DNA of 64,000 nucleotides, taken from assembly GCA_035630615.1 (NCBI GenBank), contig DASQKI010000035.1:51752-115751 (forward strand), written 5' to 3'. The translations under genes were made by a program, and so were the position numbers. Below the pieces are notes generated by a model. The model did no database searches. It was not told the origin of the DNA and saw nothing but the letters and a program-made list of their open reading frames with translations. The stretch's first letter is position 1; every line of letters begins with the position of its first letter. Below are positions 35,023-46,227 of this stretch, in pieces. Origin of the DNA: DATFRX01 sp035630615 (GTDB lineage: Bacteria; Actinomycetota; Actinomycetes; Propionibacteriales; Nocardioidaceae).

Positions 35023-35415
35023 GTGAATCAGGAAGCCGTCGATACACCAGACGGAAGCGACTACGACCGGATCGGTGGCGCGCCCGCGGTGATCGCCGTG
35101 GTCGGTGACTTCTACGATCGCGTGCTCGCCGATCCGGAGCTGGCGCCGTACTTCAAGGATGTCGATCTGGTGCGGTTGCGGCGTCACCAAGTGCTGCTCG
35201 TCTCACAGGTTCTCGGAGGACCTGCGGACTACGACGGCCGCGAATTGCGTGATGCCCATGCCGGGATGGACATCACCCGCGAGCATTTCACCACGGTGGT
35301 CACACACCTGGTCGACGCCATGAAGGGAGCCGGCGTCCCCGACGAGATCGTGCAACGGGTGGTCTTGGAGCTGGGATCCGCCCGCGGCGACATTGTCGGC
35401 GCGCCGACGGGCTGA
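35023..35415 (+). CDS. truncated haemoglobin, group I (130 aa)
   Basis: Small haem globin of the 2-on-2 fold. YDRIGGAPAVIAVVGDFYDRVLADPELAPYF covers helices A-B with the usual Gly-Gly motif and a distal Tyr in the B helix; RRHQVLLVSQVLGGP and LRDAHAGMDITREHF (proximal His in the F region) follow. Group I members bind O2 and detoxify NO. GTG 35023 follows GGAGGG. The region upstream contains an imperfect inverted repeat (TTGATAGCC / GGGTTATCA), a possible redox- or NO-regulator site. A flavohaemoglobin gene follows. Confidence 0.88.
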   Translation: MNQEAVDTPDGSDYDRIGGAPAVIAVVGDFYDRVLADPELAPYFKDVDLVRLRRHQVLLVSQVLGGPADYDGRELRDAHAGMDITREHFTTVVTHLVDAMKGAGVPDEIVQRVVLELGSARGDIVGAPTG

Positions 35416-35423
35416 CCAGCCCA

Positions 35424-35487
35424 GACGCCAGTTCAGGCGTCGCTGACGCACCCGATCGACCGTCGACCCCCAGACGGTCGATCGGGT
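35424..35487 (+). terminator. two hairpins between the truncated haemoglobin and flavohaemoglobin genes
   Basis: The first stem pairs GACGCC (35424-35429) with GGCGTC (35436-35441). The second is a perfect 15-bp stem, 35450-35464 with 35473-35487 (arm ACCCGATCGACCGTC), with an 8-nt loop. They start right after the globin stop and suggest that the two globin genes are separate or attenuated transcription units. Confidence 0.6.
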
Positions 35488-35570
35488 CGGTGACCCCTGC
35501 TCTGGTCCGCCTTCGCTCCGTGCCCGACGGGCACCGCCAGACGTTATGACTGGGTAAGGACGCACCAACG

Positions 35571-36749
35571 ATGGATACCGTTGCGCTGAAAACGAGTTGG
35601 GCCGACGTGGCTGCGCATGGCGACGAGGTCCCGCTGTACTTCTACTCCCACCTGTTCTTGTCGCATCCCGACCTGCGGCAAATGTTCCCGATCCAGATGA
35701 CCGGCCAACGAGACAAGCTGGTAACCGCACTCGGGCAAATCGTCTCGAACGTCGACCAATTGGATGACGTGGTCCCGTTCATCCAGCAGCTGGGTCGGGA
35801 TCACCGGCGGTTCTCGGTCGCGACCGATCACTACTCCGCGGTCGGCGCCAGTCTGCTGGCGACCCTGCGGAAGTTCCTCGGCGAGGCCTGGACCAGCGAA
35901 CTCGCGGAGTCCTGGGCGGAGGCCTACGGTCTGGTCGCCAAGGTGATGGTGGCCGCGGCCGAGCAGCACGAGGACATCGAGCCGGCGTTCTGGGAGGCCG
36001 AGGTGGTGTCGGTCGAACGCCGAACCGTCGACGTGGCGGTCGTGGAGCTGGCGCCTCGCCAGCCCTATCGGTTCGTGCCGGGACAGTCGGTCGCGATCGA
36101 GGTTCCGCAGCGACCTCGGCTGTGGCGCTACTTCAGCCCCGCCAACGCTCCACGCGAGTCGGGCCGCGTCCTGCTGCATGTGCAGCCGGTGGACGGCGGC
36201 CAGGTCTCGCCGGCCGTGGTACGGAAGCTGGCCGTCGGTGACACGGTGCGGATGGGCGCGCCGGTCGGCGAACGCCTGACCCTGCCCGAGGGGACCAACG
36301 GCGGGCCGACGCCGGACCTGCTGATGGTGGCCGGCGGCACTGGGCTCGCCCCGCTGCGTGCCGTGGTGGAGCAGATCGACCGTGCGTGGGAGGCCCAGGC
36401 GACGGCGCCACGCGTGCACCTGTTCCACGGGGCGCGACTGCCGTGGAACCTGTACGACCACCAGTACCTGAGCACGCTGAAGGCACAGCGATCCTGGTTC
36501 GACTACACGCCGGTCGTGTCAGAGGACTCGTCCTACCCGGGCGCGAAGGGACTGGTCGGCTCGACTGCCGCCGACGGAGGGCCGTGGGAGGGCAGGGTGG
36601 CGATGGTGTGCGGCTCGCCGGGGATGGTGGCCAACACGGTGTCCAGCCTGCGGGCCATCGGAGTGCCGCCCGCGGCGATCCGGACCGAGCAGTTCGACTA
36701 CGACCGGCCCGCGGCGCTCACGACCACCGGCGGCGATGCCGAACGGTGA
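35571..36749 (+). CDS. flavohaemoglobin-like protein: globin plus FAD/NAD reductase (392 aa)
   Basis: N-terminal globin domain (residues 1-135) with LYFYSHLFLSHPDLRQMFP (B10 Tyr region) and RDHRRFSVATDHYSAVGASLL, where the His is the proximal F8 ligand. It is followed by a ferredoxin-reductase module: FAD-binding RYFSPANAP, then NAD-binding VAGGTGLAPLRA and CGSPGMV. Expected to act as NO dioxygenase, using NADH to turn NO into nitrate. RYFS instead of the enteric RQYS and the short form resemble actinobacterial reductase-globins, so turnover may differ from Hmp. Paired with a truncated haemoglobin gene upstream. Confidence 0.85.
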   Translation: MDTVALKTSWADVAAHGDEVPLYFYSHLFLSHPDLRQMFPIQMTGQRDKLVTALGQIVSNVDQLDDVVPFIQQLGRDHRRFSVATDHYSAVGASLLATLRKFLGEAWTSELAESWAEAYGLVAKVMVAAAEQHEDIEPAFWEAEVVSVERRTVDVAVVELAPRQPYRFVPGQSVAIEVPQRPRLWRYFSPANAPRESGRVLLHVQPVDGGQVSPAVVRKLAVGDTVRMGAPVGERLTLPEGTNGGPTPDLLMVAGGTGLAPLRAVVEQIDRAWEAQATAPRVHLFHGARLPWNLYDHQYLSTLKAQRSWFDYTPVVSEDSSYPGAKGLVGSTAADGGPWEGRVAMVCGSPGMVANTVSSLRAIGVPPAAIRTEQFDYDRPAALTTTGGDAER

Positions 36750-36826
36750 GTGACGTAGTTGCGGTGTAGATCACCGAAGCGGGTAGGACACGGGAGGGAA
36801 GACAGCGTGACCAAGGGAGCGAGACC

Positions 36827-37480
36827 GTGCGAGAACCGACCAGCCCACTCCAGCTCAGGGAAATGCGATTCACGACCCGGGTTCGGGGACTTGACCGCGA
36901 CGAGGTCAACGACGTCCTGAACCACGTGGCCGACGACATCGACCATTTGCTCAGTCAGGTCAAGGATCTGCGAGCCGAAAACCAGCGCCTGGGCCAGCGG
37001 ATCCGCCAGCAGGCGCCCCCGAGCGACATGGACTCCGTGACTGACCAGGCGGTGCAGCTGTTCAGCCAGGCCCAGCAGGTTGCCGACAGCCTCATCGAGG
37101 AGGCCGTCCTACGCGCCCGCGAGCTGCTGTCCACCGCACGCTCTCAGCAGCGCGGCATCATGGACGAGGCGCACCAGGCCGCGAGGCAAGCCGCTGCCCG
37201 AGTGTCCGACACGATCGGCGCGCCCGAGACCGGGCAGGCCGCCTCGATGCAGGAGATCGAGTACGTCCGCACCTTCGCGAAGGTCGCGCAGCTACAGTTC
37301 CGCGCCGTCCTCGAGGCCCTCAACGACCAGGTCGACAAGCTCGGCGAGATGCCCCAGGTCGATGCCGAGTCGGTGCCGCCGACAAGTCGACCTGGCACGA
37401 GTGGGACGGGCGAGCTGCCCGGGGGAAGCGAGCTGGACCCGCCGTTCATGCGTCGCGAGTGGACGAGTCACACGCCGTAG
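36827..37480 (+). CDS. DivIVA-domain coiled-coil protein (217 aa)
   Basis: The N-terminal DivIVA/Wag31-like motif (LREMRFTTRVRGLDRDEVNDVLNHV, residues about 9-33) is followed by coiled coil (DHLLSQVKDLRAENQRLGQ; EEAVLRARELLSTARSQQRG) and a low-complexity Pro/Gly/Ser C-terminus. DivIVA domains bind curved membrane and organise the cell pole. This is not the main Wag31, which sits in the dcw cluster and is longer. GTG 36827 is 77 bp after the flavohaemoglobin stop, same direction, so co-transcription with the globins is possible but unexplained. Confidence 0.82.
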   Translation: MREPTSPLQLREMRFTTRVRGLDRDEVNDVLNHVADDIDHLLSQVKDLRAENQRLGQRIRQQAPPSDMDSVTDQAVQLFSQAQQVADSLIEEAVLRARELLSTARSQQRGIMDEAHQAARQAAARVSDTIGAPETGQAASMQEIEYVRTFAKVAQLQFRAVLEALNDQVDKLGEMPQVDAESVPPTSRPGTSGTGELPGGSELDPPFMRREWTSHTP

Positions 37481-37505
37481 CGCAGTCCCGAGCAGTACGG
37501 AGACG

Positions 37506-40589
<3,084 letters not shown>

Positions 40590-40652
40590 CTTGTCAGCTC
40601 GCGGGCGGCATCCGTCGCACCCTCGCCGGCGAACCGTTCCGGCACCGAGTTG

Positions 40653-41444
40653 TCAGCCGATATGCGGCCCAGGGCCCGAATAGCCGCTGCCAACCCGTCG
40701 GAGGAAGGTCACGGTCCGGTCGTGGGCGGGTGCGTCCAAGACCGCCGACGGCGGCCCCTCCTCCAGCACCCGACCGTCGGCCAGGAACGCGACCCGGTCG
40801 GCGACGTCGCGGGCGAATGCCATCTCGTGGGTCGCCATCAGGATCGCCATGCCCTCGGCCTTCAGCTCCTTGATGGCGTCGAGCACTTCGCCGACCAGCT
40901 CGGGGTCGAGAGCCGACGTGATCTCGTCGAGCATGAGCAACCGCGGTCGCATCGCCAGCGCGCGGACCAGAGCGACCCGCTGCTGCTGGCCGCCGGACAA
41001 GCTGTCCGGGTGCGACCGCGCCTTGTCGGCGAGCCCGAAGCGCCCCAGGAGCTCGTGCGCCTCGGCCTCGGCATCGGCACGCGATCGACCGAGCAGCTTG
41101 CGGGGCGCCAGCGTCACGTTGTCGAGGGCGGACAGATGCGGAAAGAGGTTGTACGCCTGGAACACCAGGCCGATCTCGCGGCGCACTTCGTCGGCGTCGA
41201 CCCGAGGATCGCAGATGTCGCGGCCGTCGAACCAGATCGCGCCGTCGTCGACGGTCTCGAGCAGGTTGATGCAGCGCAGCAGGGTTGACTTGCCGGATCC
41301 GCTCGCGCCGATCAAGCAGATCACGTCGTGCTCGGCCACCTCCAGGTCGAAGCCGCGCAGCACCTCGTTGGCACCGAAGTGCTTGCGTACGCCTTCGAGC
41401 CTCAGGATGCTCTGTGGTGTTGTTTCCGCACTGGGCTCGCTCAC
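40653..41444 (-). CDS. polar amino acid ABC transporter ATPase (263 aa)
   Basis: GlnQ-type ATPase. Walker A GASGSGKST (about residues 49-57), signature LSGGQQQRVALVRAL, Walker B LLMLDEITSALDPELV and switch His in MATHEMAFA. Start GTG 41444 overlaps the permease stop by 4 bp (GTGA). With the next two upstream genes it forms a complete polar amino-acid importer of the PAAT family. Specificity is not determined by the sequence I can read; glutamine, glutamate, cystine and other polar amino acids are all possible. Confidence 0.9.
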   Translation of the reverse strand: MSEPSAETTPQSILRLEGVRKHFGANEVLRGFDLEVAEHDVICLIGASGSGKSTLLRCINLLETVDDGAIWFDGRDICDPRVDADEVRREIGLVFQAYNLFPHLSALDNVTLAPRKLLGRSRADAEAEAHELLGRFGLADKARSHPDSLSGGQQQRVALVRALAMRPRLLMLDEITSALDPELVGEVLDAIKELKAEGMAILMATHEMAFARDVADRVAFLADGRVLEEGPPSAVLDAPAHDRTVTFLRRVGSGYSGPGPHIG

Positions 41445-42307
41445 GCGGTGGCCCCCTGCTCCCGGCGTACGGCGCGCAACGCCAGCCAGTCGGTGAACCG
41501 CGCGACCGGGATCGTCAGCGCGATGAAGCCGATCGCGGCGACGACGAACGGCGTGTAGTTGAAGGTGCTTGCCGACTCCACCTGGGCGGCGCGAAACGCC
41601 TCGAACACGCCGATCGCGGCGACGAGCGCGGTGTCCTTCTGAAGCGACGCGAAGTCGTTGATCAGCGGCGGCAGCACCCGGCGCAACGCCTGCGGCAGGA
41701 CCACCATGCGCAGCGTCTGCGTGTAGGACAGACCCAGCGAGCGCCCACTCGCCCACTGGCTCGGATGCACCGACTCGATGCCGGCCCGCATCACCTCGGC
41801 GACGTATCCGCCGTACGCGAAGGTCAGCGCGATCACTCCGAGCACGAACGGGCTGGTCGGAATCCCCTGGAGCTGCAGGGCCGGAAGGCCGAAGCCGATC
41901 AGGTAGATCACGAGCAGGGTCGGCGTGCCGCGGGCGACGTCGGTGTAGACGATCGCCACGAGCTTCAGCGGCGCGAGGCCGGCCGCCGGCACGACGCGGA
42001 TGAACGCGACCAGCAGCGCGACCGCGAGGATGCAGACCTCGGCGAGGAGGAACATCTGGATCGTGGTCCGGAAGCCGTCGAGGATCTCCGGCGCCGACGC
42101 CTTCGCCTCGCTCCAGTCGAAGAAGGTCTCACGGACCCGCGTCCAGCCCGGCGAGCTGACCACGACGACGGCGGTCAGACCGAGAACGGCGACCGTCGAC
42201 GCCAGCGCCACCCAGGTCCGGCGCCGGGCTCGACGGTGCCGCCAGGCCAGACGCGCCAGCTGCGTCTCGCTGGGTGACCAGCCCGACGAGACCGCCGAGT
42301 CGGACAC
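41441..42307 (-). CDS. polar amino acid ABC transporter permease (288 aa)
   Basis: HisM/GlnP-like permease with an unusually long basic cytosolic lead (RRARRRTW) before the first of five to six helices. FRTTIQMFLLAEVCILAVALLVAF begins the permease core; VYTDVARGTPTLLVIYLIGFG and the EAA loop EVMRAGIESVHPSQWASGRSLGLS are the family hallmarks. One permease gene only, so a homodimeric channel is expected. It is 1 bp downstream of the binding-protein gene. Confidence 0.9.
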   Translation of the reverse strand: MSDSAVSSGWSPSETQLARLAWRHRRARRRTWVALASTVAVLGLTAVVVVSSPGWTRVRETFFDWSEAKASAPEILDGFRTTIQMFLLAEVCILAVALLVAFIRVVPAAGLAPLKLVAIVYTDVARGTPTLLVIYLIGFGLPALQLQGIPTSPFVLGVIALTFAYGGYVAEVMRAGIESVHPSQWASGRSLGLSYTQTLRMVVLPQALRRVLPPLINDFASLQKDTALVAAIGVFEAFRAAQVESASTFNYTPFVVAAIGFIALTIPVARFTDWLALRAVRREQGATA

Positions 42308-42308
42308 G

Positions 42309-43196
42309 TCAGGAGAGCTCGGGAACGCCAGCGGCGTCGGACATCCAGCGCTTCTCGAGTTGCGCCAGCGTGCCGTCGTCCTTGAGCGTCGTCAACGCGA
42401 GATCGACACAAGGCGCGAGGGCGCTGTTTTGCTCCATCAGCAGGCCGAACTCCTCGGTATCGCCGGATGTCACCTGGAACTGACCAACCACCTTGCCCTG
42501 CGGGATCTCGACCGCCGTGATGTAGAACGCCGTCGGCAGGTCGGCAACGATCGCGTCGACCTGGTCGTTGAGCAGCGCTTGCTTGGCGTCGTTGGTGTTG
42601 TCGAAGATCTGGGGTTGCTGGCTCGGCTGGATCTCGTTGTCGATCGCATCCAGCGACGTCGTGGCGACCTGTGCCCCCAGTCGAGCGTCGGCGAAGTCGT
42701 CGAGACTGGTCGCGTCGGCGTAGTCGCTGTCCTTCAACGTGATCAGTGCCTGCGCGGCGGTGTAGTAGCCCTGCGAGAAGGTCACCGCCTCCGCACGCTT
42801 CTGGGTGATCGAGATTTGGTTGATGTCGAAGTCGAAGTCCTTGGAGCCCGGCTTGTAACTGGAGTTGAACGGCACCGTGACCCACTCGACCTGGTCAGGG
42901 AGGAAGCCCATCTGGTCGGCCACCGCGTAGGCAACGGCGGACTCGAACCCCATGCCGTTGGTCGGGTCGTTGTTCTTGAAGTACGGCTCGTAGGCAGGCG
43001 CGTCGGTGGCGATGGTGAGCTGGTCCGGATTTACCAGGGGAAGCTCGTTGGCCGCGCAGTCCGACGCCAAGACCTCGCTCGCGTCGTCGGAGTCGGAGTC
43101 GGAGCTCTCATCGGTCGGCGCGCAGCCGACGAAGGCGGCCGCGACGAGGGTCACGGCGCCGGCGCCGAAGAAGCGGTGCGCTGGTGTCACAGTCAT
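42309..43196 (-). CDS. amino acid-binding lipoprotein of the ABC transporter (295 aa)
   Basis: Extracellular solute-binding protein, family 3. Signal peptide with lipobox FVGC (Cys about residue 25), a Ser/Asp-rich linker, then LTIATDAPAYEPYFKNND, GFESAVAYAVADQMGF, DFDINQISITQKRAEAVTFSQGYY and FGLLMEQNSALAPCVDLAL, typical of GlnH/FliY-like proteins. ATG 43196. First gene of the three-gene importer operon. Ligand identity unknown. Confidence 0.9.
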   Translation of the reverse strand: MTVTPAHRFFGAGAVTLVAAAFVGCAPTDESSDSDSDDASEVLASDCAANELPLVNPDQLTIATDAPAYEPYFKNNDPTNGMGFESAVAYAVADQMGFLPDQVEWVTVPFNSSYKPGSKDFDFDINQISITQKRAEAVTFSQGYYTAAQALITLKDSDYADATSLDDFADARLGAQVATTSLDAIDNEIQPSQQPQIFDNTNDAKQALLNDQVDAIVADLPTAFYITAVEIPQGKVVGQFQVTSGDTEEFGLLMEQNSALAPCVDLALTTLKDDGTLAQLEKRWMSDAAGVPELS

Positions 43197-43264
43197 AGGG
43201 GCATCGTAAGCGCGCGGGCCGGCATCGCCCGGCTCATTTCGACAACGGACGCGGACCGTGACCG

Positions 43265-43768
43265 TCACGCCACCGAGCGCGCCGAACGCAATCCGCGAAG
43301 CAGGCCAAACCACCCGGTCGACCGAGACTCGGCCCGATGCGCGCTCACCAACTGTCGCCCGCGCGCGGCGGCGACCACGGCCGGCTCGTCAAACCGGGCG
43401 AGCCCGGCCGATATCGCCAGCATCCGGTGCTCCTGCGTACGCCCGGGGCTGACAGCGGCGTGGTCGCGATGCCGATCGAGTACGCGTCGCAGCCCGGCGA
43501 AGCGCCAGGCCAGTTCGTACCACGCCATCTGCGCCGTCTCGACGGGGTCGGTCCCGCCGTACTCCATCGCCTGGTCGAGGGCGGCCGTCAGCCGGGTGAA
43601 CCAGATCTGCTGCAGCGCCCGCAGCAACTCGCTCTGTGTGCCGAACACGTCGCGCGCCGCCGGCACCTGCTCCCACGGCAGCTCGCCGTCACGGGACCGC
43701 TCCAAACGCTCGAGAGTCTCGCGGATCGCGGCGGATCGACGGTTTTGGGTCTGCCAGGTCGTCGTCAT
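43265..43768 (-). CDS. conserved protein of unknown function (167 aa), paralogue of the gene at 49.1 kb
   Basis: A soluble, mostly helical protein. The blocks LERSRDGELPWEQVPAARDVF, LLRALQQIWFTRLTAALDQAM and ELAWRFAGLRRVLDRH match, in order and spacing, blocks in the protein encoded at 49141-49650 (RRRDGQLPWHELDAARAAF, LLLALQMRWHTRLAGHVDRLL, ATADLPGVRAALDTH). The two are clear paralogues. I recognise no catalytic motif. ATG 43768. It is divergent from the histidine kinase gene and lies between two unrelated operons. Confidence 0.7.
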   Translation of the reverse strand: MTTTWQTQNRRSAAIRETLERLERSRDGELPWEQVPAARDVFGTQSELLRALQQIWFTRLTAALDQAMEYGGTDPVETAQMAWYELAWRFAGLRRVLDRHRDHAAVSPGRTQEHRMLAISAGLARFDEPAVVAAARGRQLVSAHRAESRSTGWFGLLRGLRSARSVA

Positions 43769-43866
43769 GGCGTTCACGCTAGGGAGCCCGACCGGGTGCA
43801 GACAGCGTGCTCTGGTCGAGTCTTCGTCTCCTCCCACGGTCGGAGATCGAGACCGACCGTGGCGGG

Positions 43867-45126
43867 ATGCGTTCGGGCCGCCTCCTTCCTACGCTGGTGC
43901 TCGTGCACGCCATCCGATGGATCCTGCGACGTTGGCACATGGCCAACGACCTTGAGTGGCCGTGGTGGATGGCGCTCGGCATCGCGACCTGCGCGCTCAC
44001 CACCACGGTCGCGGTCATCGTTCAGCGCGACGCCCTCGTACCGCCCGGCTGGCAAGCGCTGGTCGGGCTCGTGATCCTCTCGCCTTGGATCGTCGAGCAC
44101 GCCGTCGGGTGGAAGATCCCTCGCCTCCTGTTCGGCGCGATCGTGATCGCCGGGGTCGCGATCCTTCTGACGTCTCCGACGGAGACCGACATCGCGCCGT
44201 TCATCCTGATCGTGCTCGTCGCTGAGATCGCGGGCACCGGCTCGGTGTGGTCGAGTATCCCGGTCGCGCTGGCCGCCGTCGCCACTCTGGTCGGCTTCGA
44301 CATCTACGGCGACTTCAAGGGCTCGCTCTACTGGTGGCTCGGGATCGCGATCATCTGGGACGGCGGCTTCGCGATGCAGTGGCAGCAGCGCCTGCTCGTG
44401 CGTACTCGGGAGGCCCAGGCCAGCCGGGTGGCCAAAGCCGCGACGGACGAGCGGCAGCGGATCGCCCGCGAGATCCACGACGTCATCGCGCACTCCCTCA
44501 GCGTGACGATGCTGCATCTGACGGCGGCCCGGCACTCGCTCGCAACCGACAAGGACGTCAACGAGGCCGTCGACGCCCTCGAGGACGCCGAACGAGTCGG
44601 CCGGCAGGCGATGAGCGACATTCGCCGGACGGTCGGACTCCTCGAGTCGGCAGACGGCACCACGTCGCCGATGCCGTCGATCGACGACATCGGGGCGCTC
44701 GTCGACGACGTTCGCGCCGCCGGCGGGTCGATCCGCTTCGACCTCCGTGGCGACGCCGACAGCGTAACGCCCGCGGTCGGGTTGGATGTCTATCGGATCA
44801 TGCAGGAGTCGCTGGCCAACGCGGTCAAGCACGCGCCCGGTGCCGAGGTCGACGCGGTCCTCGACCTGAGTGGCGATCCCGTACGGTTGACCGTCTGCAA
44901 CACCGTGGCGCGGGGGCGCGGCGTCACGCTGCTCGGCCCCGACGGCAACGGCGGATCGGGATTGCGCGGCATGCGACAGCGGGTCGAGCTGCTCGGCGGC
45001 AGCTTCGACGCCGGGCCCGACGACTCCGGCTGGCACGTCACGGTCAAGCTGCCCGCATCGCACGAGATCCTGGAGGACCAAGGTGGCAACGGACGACGGT
45101 GTCCTGCGCGTCCTGCTCGTCGATGA
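43867..45126 (+). CDS. NarL-type sensor histidine kinase (419 aa)
   Basis: Membrane sensor with about four to five helices in residues 25-175 (WWMALGIATCALTTTVAVIV; LLFGAIVIAGVAILLT; FILIVLVAEIAG). The dimerisation/phosphoacceptor domain HisKA_3 reads ERQRIAREIHDVIAHSLSV with His204 as the phosphorylated residue; the HATPase end shows ESLANAVKHAPGAEV and GSGLRGMRQRVELLGG. DesK/LiaS-like layout. The start is uncertain: ATG 43867 is my choice, ATG 43807 and GTG 43903 are possible. It overlaps its response regulator by 44 bp. Confidence 0.88.
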   Translation: MRSGRLLPTLVLVHAIRWILRRWHMANDLEWPWWMALGIATCALTTTVAVIVQRDALVPPGWQALVGLVILSPWIVEHAVGWKIPRLLFGAIVIAGVAILLTSPTETDIAPFILIVLVAEIAGTGSVWSSIPVALAAVATLVGFDIYGDFKGSLYWWLGIAIIWDGGFAMQWQQRLLVRTREAQASRVAKAATDERQRIAREIHDVIAHSLSVTMLHLTAARHSLATDKDVNEAVDALEDAERVGRQAMSDIRRTVGLLESADGTTSPMPSIDDIGALVDDVRAAGGSIRFDLRGDADSVTPAVGLDVYRIMQESLANAVKHAPGAEVDAVLDLSGDPVRLTVCNTVARGRGVTLLGPDGNGGSGLRGMRQRVELLGGSFDAGPDDSGWHVTVKLPASHEILEDQGGNGRRCPARPARR

Positions 45127-45754
45127 CCAGGAGCTGGTGCGCTCCGGGCTGCGCCGGATCCTGCGACGCAAGGACGGCTTCGCCATCGTCGCCGAATGCG
45201 CCGACGGTGACCAGGTCGTCGCGGCCGTCGACGACCACCCCGTCGACGTCGTCGTCATGGACCTGCGGATGAAGCGGGTCGACGGCATCGAGGCGACCCG
45301 GCGACTTCGGGAGCGTCCGTGCTCGCCGCCGGTGCTCGTCCTCACGACCTTCGACGACGACGAGCTGCTGTCGGGCGCGCTGCGAGCCGGCGCCGCCGGT
45401 TTCTTGCTCAAGGACAGCCCGGCCGAGGAGCTGATCAAGGCGGTACGCACGGTCGCCACCGGCGGCTCGTGGCTCGATCCCGCTGTCACCGGTCGGGTGC
45501 TCGCGACCTATCGCGAGGCGGCGGTCGATGCCACACCGTCGCCAGCGGCTCTGGACGACCTGACGCCACGGGAGCTCGACGTGCTTCGCCTCGTCGGTCG
45601 CGGTCGCACCAATGCCGAGATCGCCGACTCTCTCGTCATCTCCGAGGTCACGGTCAAGAGCCATGTCGGCCACATCTTCGCCAAGCTCGGCCTGCGCGAC
45701 CGGGCCGCGGCGATCGTCTACGCGTTCGACCACGGCGTCGTCACGGTGGGCTGA
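45083..45754 (+). CDS. NarL/LuxR-type response regulator (223 aa)
   Basis: Partner of the preceding kinase. Receiver domain with acidic pocket LLVDDQELV, phospho-acceptor Asp60 (VVVMDLRM), LTTFDDDE and Lys in FLLKDSPAEEL; C-terminal LuxR helix-turn-helix LTPRELDVLRLVGRGRTNAEIADSLVISEVTVKSHVGHIFAKL. GTG 45083 lies inside the kinase gene, so translation is coupled. Targets unknown; the RNHCP gene downstream is a candidate only by position. Confidence 0.92.
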   Translation: MATDDGVLRVLLVDDQELVRSGLRRILRRKDGFAIVAECADGDQVVAAVDDHPVDVVVMDLRMKRVDGIEATRRLRERPCSPPVLVLTTFDDDELLSGALRAGAAGFLLKDSPAEELIKAVRTVATGGSWLDPAVTGRVLATYREAAVDATPSPAALDDLTPRELDVLRLVGRGRTNAEIADSLVISEVTVKSHVGHIFAKLGLRDRAAAIVYAFDHGVVTVG

Positions 45755-45832
45755 CCGAAAACCAGTTGACCCGGCGCCCCGGTCCATAGTGGGATCACGG
45801 GGTCGACATCCGTACGACCAAAGGAGGCAGCG

Positions 45833-45919
45833 ATGTCCATCCGTCATGCAGGTCTGCCTCTGAAAGGTCTCTTGGTTTGTCTTTCGCACGCTCGTTCCAG
45901 TGCGGCCACTGTGGCGTAA
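45833..45919 (+). CDS. short ORF with strong ribosome site, overlapping the RNHCP gene (28 aa)
   Basis: ATG 45833 follows AAAGGAGGCAGCG, one of the best ribosome sites in the window, but the frame closes at 45919 after 28 residues (MSIRHAGLPLKGLLVCLSH...). The RNHCP coding region lies in another frame and starts inside this ORF. Either this is a leader peptide that couples translation to RNHCP, or the RNHCP gene originally began here and has suffered a frameshift. Confidence 0.4.
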   Translation: MSIRHAGLPLKGLLVCLSHARSSAATVA

Positions 45920-46221
45920 CCGTCTCACTCGACGCGCCCGGCACGTCGCACCGCAACCATTGCCCGCACTGTCTGTGGTCTCGTCATCTCGATCGAAACG
46001 CCCCCGGCGATCGCAGCGCCAAATGCCCCGGTGGCATGGAGCCGATCGCCGTCACGGTCCGCGGTGAGGGCCGCTGGGTCGTCGTCCATCGCTGTCTGGA
46101 CTGCGGCCGGCTCCGGCTCAACCGGACCGCCGGCGACGACAACACGATGGAGCTGATGCGGATCGCGGCGCTTCCGCTGACCATGCCGCCGATCCCCTAT
46201 CAGCGACTGCAAAACACCTGA
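45877..46221 (+). CDS. RNHCP domain zinc-binding protein (114 aa)
   Basis: Contains the name-giving RNHCP motif in RNHCPHCLWSRHLD (about residues 26-39), preceded by CGHCGV and followed by CLDCGRLRLNR, so two zinc knuckles in all. Function of the family is unknown. The only start codon in frame is TTG 45877, which leaves six residues before the first conserved Phe; relatives usually have a somewhat longer lead. The strong ribosome site upstream serves a different frame (45833-45919), so a frameshift or translational coupling should be considered. Confidence 0.8.
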   Translation: MSFARSFQCGHCGVTVSLDAPGTSHRNHCPHCLWSRHLDRNAPGDRSAKCPGGMEPIAVTVRGEGRWVVVHRCLDCGRLRLNRTAGDDNTMELMRIAALPLTMPPIPYQRLQNT

Positions 46222-46227
46222 CGCCGC

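Noticed and set aside
36827..37480. Main polar growth protein Wag31
   Set aside because: Shorter, with a divergent low-complexity C-terminus, and not located next to the division cluster.
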